Below are positions 12,749-23,080 of a DNA stretch of 64,000 nucleotides, in pieces. Position 1 is the first letter of the stretch. Each line of letters starts with the position of its first letter. This stretch comes from Symsagittifera roscoffensis. Its lineage: Eukaryota; Xenacoelomorpha; Acoela; Convolutidae. The position numbers and the translations under genes were made by a program. The DNA lies in NCBI RefSeq assembly GCF_963678635.1, contig NC_087065.1, forward strand, positions 46,566,381 to 46,630,380, in the 5' to 3' direction. The notes beneath the pieces are model-generated. The model made no database searches. It saw only the letters and a program-made list of their open reading frames with translations, and was not told where the DNA came from.

Positions 12749-13684
12749 CTACACACCATTGGAGTCGATGATATTTGAAGATAGATTGATAGTATACGAA
12801 GCTGGTTTTGTATCTCCACTTTCCTCGTTCTCAGCTTCTAGGTCGTATGAAATGATTTCATCGTCACTGCAGGTATCGGAAGAAGAAGCATCGCTGTCTT
12901 CGTCCTTCTCTATTTCTTCTGCGTCACTGTTCTCATTTTCTTGGCCAAGTTTAGCTTTTCCCTGCTCTTCGCATATCTCATTTTCTTCTATACAAATTCC
13001 GTTAGCTTTTTCTGCGTGTTTGGCAAGATCCATGGTAAATTCAGAGTTATTATTCAGAAGTCCATACTGACTTTTTTGATTTGGTAACATCAGATTTGAT
13101 ATTTCCGGACTATGTTTGATATGAATATCTTCAAAATCCAAATTAGTTGTCAAATTGGAATCTTTCTCCAAAAGTGTTTCAGGCTGCGTTAAGCTTTCCT
13201 TGCAACAGTTGCTGTTTGACTGAATTTCACAAACTATAGCTTCTTTTTCTATACCACTGCCTAATGCGCGCTTTTCATAATTCACTCCAATTGATACAGT
13301 ACTGCTATAATATGTAGTTAATCCTTCAGGACAAAATGGCGCGTTTCCATTAGGGACTACTTTCTTTTCAACTGCGCTATTGCTGTCGATCAAATCATTT
13401 TCAGGCAAGGTTTCAACGGATTTAGATTCAATCGAGTCAGTTTCGTTTCCTTTCGAAGCGAGATCATCCTCTCGGTATTCACAATCACGTTGCTTTTTGA
13501 ATTGCTCAACGTTAATGAACTGAACAACCTCTTCGTTCACTTCATTATATTTCGATAAGTACTTTCTGTCATACCATTTGAACAGCATGATCATTACTGC
13601 CATAATCAAGAGCGGAATAAATATAGGGCCTGAATAATCCCACATATAAATATAAGCCATATGCACCAAACGAAATAATCTCAT
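12749..13684 (-). CDS. hypothetical single-pass membrane protein, acidic
   Basis: An uninterrupted frame of 311 residues from ATG at 13684 to TAG at 12749. Residues about 17-38 form one strong hydrophobic segment (GPIFIPLLIMAVMIMLF), followed by a basic stretch (KWYDRKYLSKYNE). The rest is hydrophilic, rich in Glu, Ser and Asn, with a very acidic block near residues 250-290. It has no cysteine pattern, repeats or enzyme motif that I recognise. The layout suggests a type I/III membrane-anchored protein with a disordered acidic cytoplasmic tail. The 3' end could continue by splicing (the last codons overlap a GGTGTGTAG context), but the frame closes naturally. Length and composition make it a likely real host gene of unknown function. 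Confidence 0.55.
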   Translation of the reverse strand: MRLFRLVHMAYIYMWDYSGPIFIPLLIMAVMIMLFKWYDRKYLSKYNEVNEEVVQFINVEQFKKQRDCEYREDDLASKGNETDSIESKSVETLPENDLIDSNSAVEKKVVPNGNAPFCPEGLTTYYSSTVSIGVNYEKRALGSGIEKEAIVCEIQSNSNCCKESLTQPETLLEKDSNLTTNLDFEDIHIKHSPEISNLMLPNQKSQYGLLNNNSEFTMDLAKHAEKANGICIEENEICEEQGKAKLGQENENSDAEEIEKDEDSDASSSDTCSDDEIISYDLEAENEESGDTKPASYTINLSSNIIDSNGV

Positions 13685-14219
13685 TCCAAAGCTATTTCAA
13701 ACTGATTCGGTTGTGATATTCATTAATGTCATTTAGTTTTGATACTCCCCTGGTCAGTCGAAGTAGACTCAAAATTGTGACACAGCGAGAAACTATTCAA
13801 AGCAGCATTGAATCAGTCTGTGGCAACATTTGTGATCTGAAGAATGAAACCAGAGTAAACACAAGGTACTTAAGCAAAATGGTACTTTAAAATTATATTA
13901 CAATACCGTGGTCAAAAATCTCGAATATAAAAGTTCGGTTGTTTATTTTCTCAATAAAACTGATATAATGAACCCTGTACTTTTCAGTGATGCCTTAGAA
14001 GGCAAAATCAAGCATTAGAATGCCTTTTTAGCTTTCACTGAGCCCTGGTGCGAGATTTTTCTACACAGAGGCGAAGCAGAGCTTCGCGCCACTTGCGATA
14101 CAAAACGAACATCAAAAGCCGAAAAAAAATGAAAATTTTTGAAGAAAAAGCTAGGTCAAATAAATTTTTATATGACTCGATAGAAGTTCATTCCAGGCAA
14201 ATATGTCAGACACTTCAAT

Positions 14220-14662
14220 TTTAAAACAGCAACAACGGCACAACATTCAAAAAAGAAACAAAGCCGACAACTTTTGATCAGACACAAGTTGAGCAAAAAA
14301 AATGATTTTATAAAAAAAAAACGTCCCGACTTTAACAACAATGGACAACACTTGCACCTGCAATTACAATGAAAGTTGTTTACAGCACAGGAAAAATCAG
14401 TGATCCGGCAACTAAGCCGACAATCTTTCAGCAGACACAAACTGAACGAAAAAATATTTTATGAATTTTTTAAAAAATCGTCCAAGTCCCCCCTCTGAAA
14501 TTAGAACGAACAACACTTGCAACTACAATGAAAATTGTCTACAGTACAGCAAAATCCGTTGTGACAATTTAGACGACAAAAGTTGCGCGAACAAATGGAA
14601 AACCAACAAAAAAAATTTTCAATCTCCGTGATCTGAAAAAAAAAACAAGAACCGTCCACGAC
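14220..14662. repeat. three degenerate tandem copies of a ~152-bp unit
   Basis: An ACAA-TTT-AGACACAA-TGA segment followed by an A/T run and CGTCC recurs at about 14269, 14420 and 14574. The preceding half-unit (CAACACTTGCA-CT-CAATTACAATGAAA-TTGT) recurs at about 14345 and 14508. The period is 151-154 bp and the copies are clearly diverged. Minus-strand cysteine-rich open frames here are by-products of the repeat. The array abuts the tRNA-like element next door. Confidence 0.55.
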
Positions 14663-14738
14663 TTGAACCCCATAGCGTACAAAGGCAACTGAGTTGCCTC
14701 GAGGCCAAGGGGTAGCAACTTGGAATGTTAATAAAAGA
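14655..14738 (-). other. tRNA-like element (SINE head or tRNA relic) with T-run
   Basis: On the minus strand TTGGCCTCGAGGC resembles an A-box. A B-box-like GGGTTCAAGTC follows at about tRNA spacing, and then TTCTTG plus a run of ten T, like a Pol III terminator. The arms pair only partly, so a tRNA-derived SINE is more likely than a tRNA gene. On its strand the 152-bp tandem repeats lie directly downstream, which would fit a SINE body or tail. Confidence 0.4.
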
Positions 14739-14739
14739 T

Positions 14740-15430
14740 AATATATCTGAGAAGAAGTCAGCTGCATAGAAAAGAAGTCAGCTGCCTTTTTCTCCTCCTC
14801 TTCAGCAAGTGATTCAACTGAATTTGTTAATTTTTTTTTGGTAATCAGGCGAAAAGTATTTGAAGCTAACTTAGTCTAGACATCTTTAAAAAAAACTATT
14901 AGAACTTTAACTTCGACAAAGGATTTTCGGCCTGTTTAATTTTTGATGATTGTTGACGTGAACCGAGTCAACGTGAACCGAGTCTGATTAAGAAACAGCC
15001 GCTTCAATTGTACAGAAAAAGAAAAAAGTGAATAGTTGAAACATCATCACTAATTATTTGGGCGAATTAACGAACACAACTATCGGAACAGACAGGATCG
15101 GCTCTCAATCAACGTCAGATTCTTTTTGCTGAGATTAGCAGATAACGGTGAAATCAAAGATAGTCACAAGCTCTGTATTCAATCAAATAGTTGACGAATT
15201 TTTACTTATATTCTACATTATTTTTGTCTGTTGAAAGCTAATCCACCAACTAGAGAGAGTTGCAAGAAGTTAGAATACATATAATTTATTCAAAGACCTT
15301 TTTCGGAAAAATTTGCACCACTCTCCCAAAATTACATAGCGACACAGAAAAAGTCCCTATAGACGACTGGTTGACCGCATTTGACTCATATAGTTTTGTT
15401 CAAAACCCCTACAAAACAACAATTTCCATC
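14740..15430. other. noncoding spacer before PLE1
   Basis: No gene or clear repeat is visible. The 5' end of PLE1 must lie somewhere in the last few hundred bases, but I cannot place it. Confidence 0.3.
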
Positions 15431-15432
15431 GA

Positions 15433-17868
15433 TTGAAGTTTTTACGGAAATGTCAAAGCAATGACATAATACCAGATTTTTTGAGATTTCGGGTGCCAGA
15501 AAATGGGGTTTTTTCGGACCAAGCCGTGCATAGCTTTCAATTAAAACTCCTAAGAACAGAGATAAATCAGGCAAGGTCAGAAGAGAAGAAGATAGACGAT
15601 GATCTAGCTAAGGCAAGAGAGGTAGTGCGGAGAGGGATAGATGAACAATTGTGGCCTTCAATAGCATTTTATCTAAAGCTCCAGGCTAGAATTGCTATCC
15701 ATGACATCAAGGATAGACATGAAAAGAAGTTAAAAAAGCTAGCAGAGCGGCAGGACAGACCGTTAATGAAAGTGAATGACAAATATCGGTCAGAGCACTA
15801 GATGGCATTGAGCTACCCAAGTGGGTTCATGAAGTGTTAGGTTTTGGCCCAAAGCACCCGGTGAGGGATCGTTTCAATGAACTTCACTTTCTTGCGGACA
15901 TTGATAATTTTTTATCTGAGCTTAAATCGCAAAAGGTACCAGGTGAAAAATTATGTGAAATTGAAGCTGCTGCAAAATCATACGCTAAACGTGTGCGGCA
16001 AACACCGTCGGATAGAGGGATTGAGAAAGCCAGGAAGTATTTGAAGGACAATGGTCTCTTGGCAGTCCCATTCGATAAAGGTGTTGGCTTCTGTGTAATG
16101 AAGAAAACGACATATGAGGCTAAACTAACTGAGCTGCTGCAATCGGAACAATTTAGCGAAAAACCAGGTTTAACTGATAGTGTTGTTATGAAAATTGAGA
16201 AAGACATCAACAAAGAACTGTTGGCCATGAAAAAGAAAGATGAGATCGATGAGGCACTGTATAGTAGGCTTAGGTCCACGGGAGGGCAGCCAGCTCGATT
16301 ATATGGATTGGCTAAAGTACATAAGAAAGGAACCCCTCTCCGTCCCGTACTGTCACTGCCAGGGAGCTCATATGAACATCTAAATAAAACTTTGGCCAAA
16401 TTTTTTGACAACATTGAGGGGGCAAACATTGAGACAAACACACAAATGGCTCGGGAGATCATAGAGAACATAGATCTAGACTATAATGAGAGTATTATCT
16501 CCCTGGATGTCAAAAGTTTGTACACTAATTTCCCACTAAAGGAGGTAATAGATATAGCACTGAGGAAACTGTACGAACAAACTAGTCCTCCTAAACTGGC
16601 ACGCGGAACTATGAAGAAATTGTTGAACATGGCTGTAAGTAAGGTGCACTTCAAATGCAATGGTTTATGGTACGTACAAAAGGATGGGTTTGCAATGGGT
16701 GCATCCCTTGCTGTCATTCTTGCCAATTTATGGCTAAAGGAGTACGAATATGCATTAATGAAGGAAGTACCTGCGTTGACACAGCTAAATGAAAACCGGA
16801 ATGGCCCATGCCCTGATTGCGAGCGGAGGGTAACATACAGAAGTAAGGGGATCGAATGCGAAGCTTGTTTAAATTGGTAACCATTTAAAGTGTAGTAATG
16901 TATCCGAAAAAGAATATGAGCAAATCTCAGAAATGGTTTGGTATTGTAAGAGATGTAAAGAGCAGCGAGATCAAGAAAAACCAACAGAAAATGTCAAAGC
17001 GTTCCTAAGATATGTAGATGATATAGTGAGGACGGTAAAGGGGGATCCAGATATAGTGTTAAAAGCAGCTAATGAGCTCCACCCCAACTTACAATTCACT
17101 ATCGAAAATCCGGATTCGAACGGAGACTTAGCCTTTCTAGATTTGAACATTAATGTGGACTCACGAAAAAAGGTAACAAGTGGATGGTATCAAAAACCAA
17201 CGGATACTGGGACTATCCTTAACTTCAGAAGCTGCGCTCCATTGCAATATAAACGCAGTGTAGTTGAGGGTACTGTTCATCGGATTTTTAGAAGTACATC
17301 AACATGGGAAAACTTTGACAAGGCAATGAAGATTAATAAAGAACAATGGGTGGATAATCAATACCCTGAAAAATGGTCAGATGGTGTCGTATTAAGAACG
17401 TTGAATAAGATCATCGACCGAAAAACTGACACACGAACAACGGTAACATCAGTCAAGGAAGATCCTTTAAAGGTCAGTGCACCCATTATAACATTACAAT
17501 ACCGGGGTAATGCATCAGAGTGGTTTGCTGCCAAACTGCGTCAAAACGCCGGAGCCCAAGTGATATTTACTACGAGAAAGCTCAAGACTTGCCTACCGTC
17601 CCTTAAATCTCCCTCCCGAAAGCTCACATGTAGTGGATGTAATTCCACCTATGTTGGACAAACGGTCCGGCATTTGACCACGCGGATTGAAGAGCATCAC
17701 AAGGAAGATTCACCAGTAGGGCAACATTTGAGAGAATGTGACAGGGATGGTAAGAGCGCTGAGCTTAAGTCTGAGATTATAGATCAGTCAAGTAACATAC
17801 AGAAACTCCTCACTCTGGAGGCCTTACATATTTGGAAAGAACGCCCCAGAATTAACACGCGCGAGTAG
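15433..17868 (+). pseudogene. Penelope-like element 1 ORF: RT with internal PHD finger + GIY-YIG endonuclease
   Basis: One ancestral frame is now broken by two shifts. Segment a is 15433-15801 (N-terminal helical region). Segment b runs from about 15795 to 16880 and has the PLE 'DKG' motif PFDKGVGF, the QPARLYGLAKVHK block, LDVKSLYTNFP (RT motif A) and KDGFAMGASL (motif B). Segment c runs from about 16882 to 17868, with RYVDDIV (motif C) and a C-terminal GIY-YIG nuclease in the CSGC-STYVGQT-R-EEH form. The first shift is at about 15795 and the second at about 16878-16881 (one extra base). Between motifs B and C lie eight Zn ligands in C4HC3 order: Cys codons at 16809, 16818, 16857, 16866; His at 16882; Cys at 16891, 16945, 16954; with a Trp two residues before the seventh ligand. 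This is a PHD-finger pattern. By family knowledge PLEs prime reverse transcription at endonuclease-made nicks. The copy is dead. The true start codon is not visible. Confidence 0.88.
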
Positions 17869-18870
17869 TTCAGGAGCAGGGAGCTGACATTAAAATTATA
17901 GTACATGTTTAAACATGACTAAAAATTGCAATTTTTGAAAAAATAAACTGACATGTCAGTTTGGATAAAACATCAAATCGAAAAATTATGATTCAAGTAA
18001 CAAAAAAGTATGGAAATTGTCATAATCGATGAAATAATGATTACGTAATAACAGATGTAAGAATGTGATTGGTTAAAAATTTCTAACATGTTCTTTTTGA
18101 ATTTCATACATGATCTTTGATCATTTTATTGTAAATAAAAAATTTTATATCCTGACGATGCACAAAATGTGCGAAAACGTTTGAATTAACAATTTTAAAA
18201 AATTCTTACCCCTACATATGTAAATCAAATTTCTGTATCTGGTTAACAGCTGGATTTGTCAAAACTTATGACCGATTGCTACTGAATTATTAAATAATTA
18301 TTAATTAGTTTCAAACAAAACTTGAAAACAAAGAGAAACAGTCGTGGCACCTATTATTGTTATCGGAGCTAGTTCTCTGAACAGAGCCCTATTCCTGGTA
18401 TGCATCGGACGGTTCCTGTCTCAGTTCCATTGCAGGTCTCAGTTCTCAAAACCATTCCAGGTCTGTTCTCACCAGTAAGCTGAGACCAAAAAAGAGTTGT
18501 TCAACAAAATGTTTGGAATGCCTCCAGGGCAGGGGCTCTCATTGCTTTCTGGCACAACGTCATCAACAAGTGTAACGAAGCATCTAAGAAAGAAGAATCA
18601 AGTCCCACAGAAAACTGAACAGCTTATCGAGAAGATTCACGATAACCCAAACAAATTTGAGGTTATATTTACGTGCAATCAACGAGAAGACGCCCCCGAA
18701 GACATCTTCGAAGAAATGTTAACAACCAAAACTCTATATTTCATCTTTAGAAAGATCTTCTGTCCAAATCCAAACAGAAGGAAGAGGAACGTACATCTTC
18801 CTATAAGAAACTGCATATTAAGCCGCCTCTGGAAATTGAAGTTCTGTTAGCTACTAGAAGTTTTGGTTAC
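17869..18870 (+). other. PLE1 3' tail, then unclassified sequence with a 117-codon frame
   Basis: 17869 to about 18200 is the AT-rich 3' tail of PLE1. An open frame at 18497-18850 (117 codons, ATG start) has a Lys/Glu-rich helical stretch and no motif that I recognise. It lies directly upstream of the LINE RT segment on the same strand and may be a decayed upstream part of the LINE. A short CAGGTCTCAGTTCTC-like word is repeated several times at 18370-18480. Confidence 0.3.
18152..18183 (+). ncRNA. hammerhead-ribozyme-like motif, 3' end of PLE1
   Basis: CTGACGA, a 4-bp hairpin GCAC/GTGC and GAAA are followed by the palindrome AACGTT plus T. That is the order of the hammerhead core (CUGANGA, stem II, GAAA, stem III, UH) with a palindromic stem III that could work as a dimer. 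Cleavage would fall after 18182. There is one extra T between the core and stem II, and stem I pairs weakly. Hammerheads are known in Penelope-like elements. Confidence 0.45.
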
Positions 18871-18871
18871 A

Positions 18872-19075
18872 TCAAACATATGTCTCAAACTACCGACAAA
18901 TAAGTCTGCTAACAGTTATCTCAAAAGTGTTAGAAAAATTAATTTTCGAGAAAATGATTTCATCAGTAAAATTCAGCATCTCAAACTCACAACACGGCTT
19001 CCGACAAAAACGATCTACTGTTACAAACCTCATTGAGTATCTCCATGAGGTATATACTTACTATGATGATATCGA
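18872..19075 (+). pseudogene. LINE piece 1: RT fingers region
   Basis: The frame reads YRQISLLTVISKVLEKLIF, then QHGFRQKRSTVTNLIEYL, the fingers-domain signature of Jockey/CR1-type non-LTR reverse transcriptases ('YRPISLL-SK-EK', 'QHGFR-RST-TNL'). It stops at a Tyr-Tyr-Asp-Asp-Ile stretch, where PLE2 sequence begins. The next expected piece of the same RT (motif A) is found 17 kb away at 36262. Confidence 0.75.
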
Positions 19076-19630
19076 AGAACGTTGTTTCTTGATAATCGGG
19101 GAGGAATTTCAGACAAGTTCTCCGAGAAACTGCGGAGGATTGCAGATGGGCCGGTCGTTTCTGAGACAGTGACAAGATTACTGGACCCAACATCGAAGAA
19201 GGCGCAGAATAGGGACAGCGGCGACAAGAAGAAACACCGAAGAACGTTGTTTCTTGAGTATCGGGGAGGAATTTCAGACAAGTTCTCCAAGAAACTGCGG
19301 AGGATTGCAGATGTGTCTGCTATTTTCACGACCCAAAAGTTGCCGAATGTGTTACCAGCTCTAAAATGCCAAGTACCGCCAATGCTCAATAGTGGAGTGG
19401 TGTATCAAATTGATTGTTCTGGCTGTCGGGCCAGCTACATCGGTAAAACCGATCGACATTTTGCCACTTGGCTCTCAGAGCATCTCAAGCGAACATCTCC
19501 ACTAGGAGAGCATTTTCTGAATTGTGTCGGGCATATGAAAGATGTGTAGAGCAAGATCGTTGATAAGACGAGGTTTTCCGACAAACTTTTATCTTTGGAA
19601 GCTATCTATATCGCACAACTGGACCCGCAG
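19076..19630 (+). pseudogene. PLE2 left part: linker and GIY-YIG endonuclease
   Basis: The frame encodes the YRGGISDKFSKKLRRIAD linker, a TTQKLPNVLPALK stretch and the nuclease core CSGCRASYIGKTDRHF-EH, then (after a shift near 19545) a KLLSLEAIYI segment. This is the order seen in PLE1. The first ~75 bp (GAAGAACGTTG through GGATTGCAGATG, 19076-19150) are repeated at 19240-19313, so the 5'-truncated copy begins with a partial head-to-tail duplication, as PLEs often do. It is interrupted at 19630 by the LTR of copy 1 and resumes at 36035. Confidence 0.78.
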
Positions 19631-20391
19631 TGTGACATTCGACCAGAATGGCCAAAATGCAATCTCTGCAGAATTAGGAATTTTAGCAGTAAGCCTTCCG
19701 GATTGGTGGTTTTTAAGAACTAAGGGCGTTATTGGAACGTTTAGCCAAACGGTGAGGGCTGGAATATTCTAGTATTTTAAAATTTCAAAAATTCGAATGA
19801 TGACGTCACATTTCTGAGAAATGCTGAAACGGCCATTTTAACAAGAAACGAGAAAAGAAACACAACAACATTAGTTGCGCTGACGAGAACAACTTTATCG
19901 AAATTGAAGAAATCGAAATTGAAGAAAACGACAACGAATAGCAGAGGACGTTCCGAGTTGCAACTATTGTGCTGCTACAATAGTTGCGAGGCCGTTGCGA
20001 GCAACGGTGAAGGGTAAGAGACAGCCTTCCGTGTTATTGTGAAATCGAACTTAAGGAGCTTGATTCAGTGGATTCACAAATCCGGAAGGGTTTCGGGACT
20101 GAAACTTTTAGCCTATTATATGAACTTTTAGCATCCTGTCATGTCCTGACTTGAATTTAATTGATATTTGGATTAGTTTTGAAAGGGATGAGGTGCTAGG
20201 AATTGGGGGAAAGGGTTGATCCATCTTCGATGGAGATGATGATTTTTATCTACTGAACAAAAACAATAGTAATATAATAAGTAGTAGCCCTGTTTTTAGG
20301 AGTAACCTCGTGGTCTGGGGATACTGAGACCCAGCCATGAGCTCACTATTTGCATGTAATTAAGTTTATTTGAGCGTTCTGGTCGAAGCCT
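19631..20391 (+). repeat. 5' LTR of copy 1 (3'-truncated)
   Basis: Nearly identical to 35109-35870. Homology stops at GGTCGAAGCC (about 20391), after which leader sequence begins. About 160 bp of LTR end plus the first ~230 bp of leader, judged from copy 2, are missing. It contains perfect hairpins GCAACTATTGT/ACAATAGTTGC (19960-19987) and CCGTTGC/GCAACGG (19992-20007). Confidence 0.88.
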
Positions 20392-23080
20392 GAGTGGTTT
20401 GTGACCAAAAACACTTAAAGATATAAGTAAAACCAAACAAAAAGTAGTATAGTACCCAAGAAAAACAAAAAACAAAAAAAATAACCAAAAAAACCAAAAA
20501 AAGTTAAAAAAAAAAAGTAAAAAATCAGTAGCAATCATCACCCCAGACAAGATGTGATCCGACCCCCCCGTTTGTTGTTGATAGATATATTGTTGTTACA
20601 GGCATTTATATCAGTCAGGATCGTTACGATCAGTTTTGTAGCCCGTTTGTGAGGCTTGTACTGTAGGGTTCTTTGAGCATTTAAGCACGTTAATGATAAA
20701 TTGCGCTCAATCCGGAAGGGTCAGCTGATTTGCGCTCAATTCGGAAGGGTCTTGGGTGAAGACCGATCCGGCAAGCAGTACAAGGAGCAACAAGAAGGGG
20801 CTCAACGACAACAACAATCGACTGTTGGGTATCGTTAACAAGTTTTGTATCCCTTTTGGTACAAAAAGTAAGATAGTAATCTGTGGGGGGCTCGACAGTG
20901 CTGCACTGTAGTGACCCTTCACCGAACTGCGAATATCCGAGTTAAGCACCTTAATTCGGATATTAAACAAACCCGGAGGGGTATAGTATTACTAATATTA
21001 TTATTTATATAGTCTATATAGTCTTACAGGCTATCGTTTTTCAGAGAAAAACAACGAAAACAGACCAGTTTTTAGGGTCAAAATAGAGATATTTTGATCC
21101 CCCCACAAGTCGCGATTTTTGAGATATCGGTATTTTTTGAAACGGAAAAAAGCGCTAAGTTAGTGTGTTACATCGTAACTGCACTACCATAATAGATAGA
21201 ACCGGTTAAGTTTAGTTCGGAAGTGGTTGGAACTAGTTTGGTACCAAAAACCAAATTTTCCCATTTTTGATAGTAAGAAACACTATAAAATCAGAAAATT
21301 TTTTGAAATCTTTGAGTTAGGACAGTAAAAATAGTTGTTCGGACAACGTCCACTAGTGAATCTACGAGTTTTAAAACCCGCTACCCGAAAGCCTTCCGGG
21401 TTGCAGAGAAATCGAACATAACGTGTTTGATTTGGTGGATTCATCAATCCGGAGGGGTCCAGGTAGCATAGTTTTTCGAAAATTTTTTCTGCAAAAGCGT
21501 TTTAGATCGGGTCTTTTGCATTGAACTACAAGAGTATAGGCCTTCTGAGCTCAGATCAATAATTTTTAGGTCGGAAGGACCAGATTTGCGGAAAAAGTTA
21601 GGTGGAGCCTATAAGCGAGAAATTTTTTGAGTTTGCAAGAAAGACGTTTTAGTTAATAACTTTGGAACTACTGAGCATATTGAGTTGATCTTGGTACCAA
21701 TAGATCAGAAATTAGCTGAGCTTACTGATAGGGTCAGAAATTTTTTGGAAAAGCGAGCGAGAAAATTTTTTGAGATTGTTTTTAGCAAATTACACAAATC
21801 CGGAGGGGTACACCCTTCACGTTTTATAAATTTTTCTGAAAAACCCTTAGACCCCTACCAAAAGGTAATAGCGGTTGAATAAAGTAACTTTAGGCCATTC
21901 TAGACCAAAAGGGAGGGCTGAAGGCACGAGACAACCATAATAGAGTCGAAATTAGGCAAGTGATAAGACCCTTCACCGTTAGTGTGAATTGTCAAATAAG
22001 TGCCTTAACTTCAATCCGGAGGGGTCTACCCTTCCCAGTTAATTCAAACAGCATAAAAGCAACGCAGAACGTATCAGGAGGGGTATAGGTTGAAAACAGG
22101 AAATCTCCGAAAAGCTACTTTTTACAAATCCGGAGGGGTCCGAATCCGGAGGGGTCTTATAGTTGCTAATTCGGAGGGGTCCAAATCCGGAGGGGTCTTC
22201 TATTAACCAACTCAGAGGGGTCCAAATCCGGAGGGGTCTAGATTCTATCAATCCGGAAGGGTCCTATTTGTGCCAATCCGGAGGGGTATTATTTTATTAA
22301 GGACTTAGGTAGACGAAAGAAAGACTGAAAAGTGAGAGGTATTAGGTTATTAGCACACAGGCTAGGTATCAGTGACTGCACTGGTAACTTGCCTTTCAAT
22401 AAGAACCAGACTAATACAAAACAGGTCCGAACTCGGATATTCGCGACACTAAGTCTAAATTAAAAAGAGCGTGATTCATTGGTGTGGATTGAAACATAAT
22501 ACGTTTTTGGGAAAAGTGACTGCCCTGAGGATTTTAGTAGGTCTAGCTCGGGCAGTCCGAAGGCAGATAGGTAACACAGTACTCGGTGGGTGCAATAGAC
22601 GCCCACTTGAGAAAATTACTGTCTTCAAAGTTTTGTCTGTTTGGTGCAGCACCTAGCAGGGAAAACTTTTTCTTTAAAAGACAGGTTCGACTATTGTACT
22701 GCGACCGACTAAGAGTACAAGACACATACGTTTTTTTAATATAATACATTCATATTGTGTCAATATATATTATTCGTTTTTGATTTTAAATCAACATAAA
22801 CTGTGCTTGATCGGGTAGTGATTACACTATCTTTTAAATTGACTGATAACATCATATTGTGCTAGTTTCAAAATCTTTGGACCGATAATCGGTTAGTGTG
22901 AATAAATTTTATACAAACTGTACTCTGACAACATACAGGGATTCGTGGTCACTATTTAATAGAATCTGGTGAAATTTATTGTGTTGTGTCATTATTATTG
23001 TTAATAAAACTATAAGGAATTGAGTTAAGTATAGGCATTAACCGAGTTAAGTTTAGGCATTAAAAAGTGACAAATAGAGA
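20392..23080 (+). promoter_or_regulatory. structured, repeat-rich leader of copy 1
   Basis: This 2.7-kb stretch has no long frame. It holds repeated words of the form ATCCGGAGGGGT, either tandem (22070-22292) or as the right arm of hairpins whose left arm is CCCTTC or CCTTCCGG: 20913-20982, 21391-21458 and 21967-22026. Copy 2 keeps the same hairpins at matching places. The gag ATG follows at 23081. By position it would hold the primer-binding site, packaging and translation signals. A proper primer-binding site can be judged only in copy 2, because the LTR/leader junction is deleted here. Confidence 0.6.
22070..22292 (+). repeat. tandem ATCCGGAGGGGTC repeats, copy 1 leader
   Basis: At least nine variants of the 12-13 base word (core CCGGAGGGGT, with CTCAGAGGGGT and CCGGAAGGGT variants) lie 15-40 bases apart, all in the same orientation. 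Copy 2 has ten at 39165-39410. Runs of four G at this spacing could also form G-quadruplexes in RNA. Confidence 0.85.

Noticed and set aside
14168-14767. Cysteine-rich minus-strand frames of about 90 codons
   Set aside because: They arise from the degenerate 152-bp tandem repeats and the tRNA-like element; no start context, signal peptide or conserved Cys spacing.
22070-22292. CRISPR-like regularly spaced short repeats
   Set aside because: The repeats are 12-13 bases with unequal 3-25 base gaps, lie in the leader of an LTR element and recur in copy 2. The context is eukaryotic.
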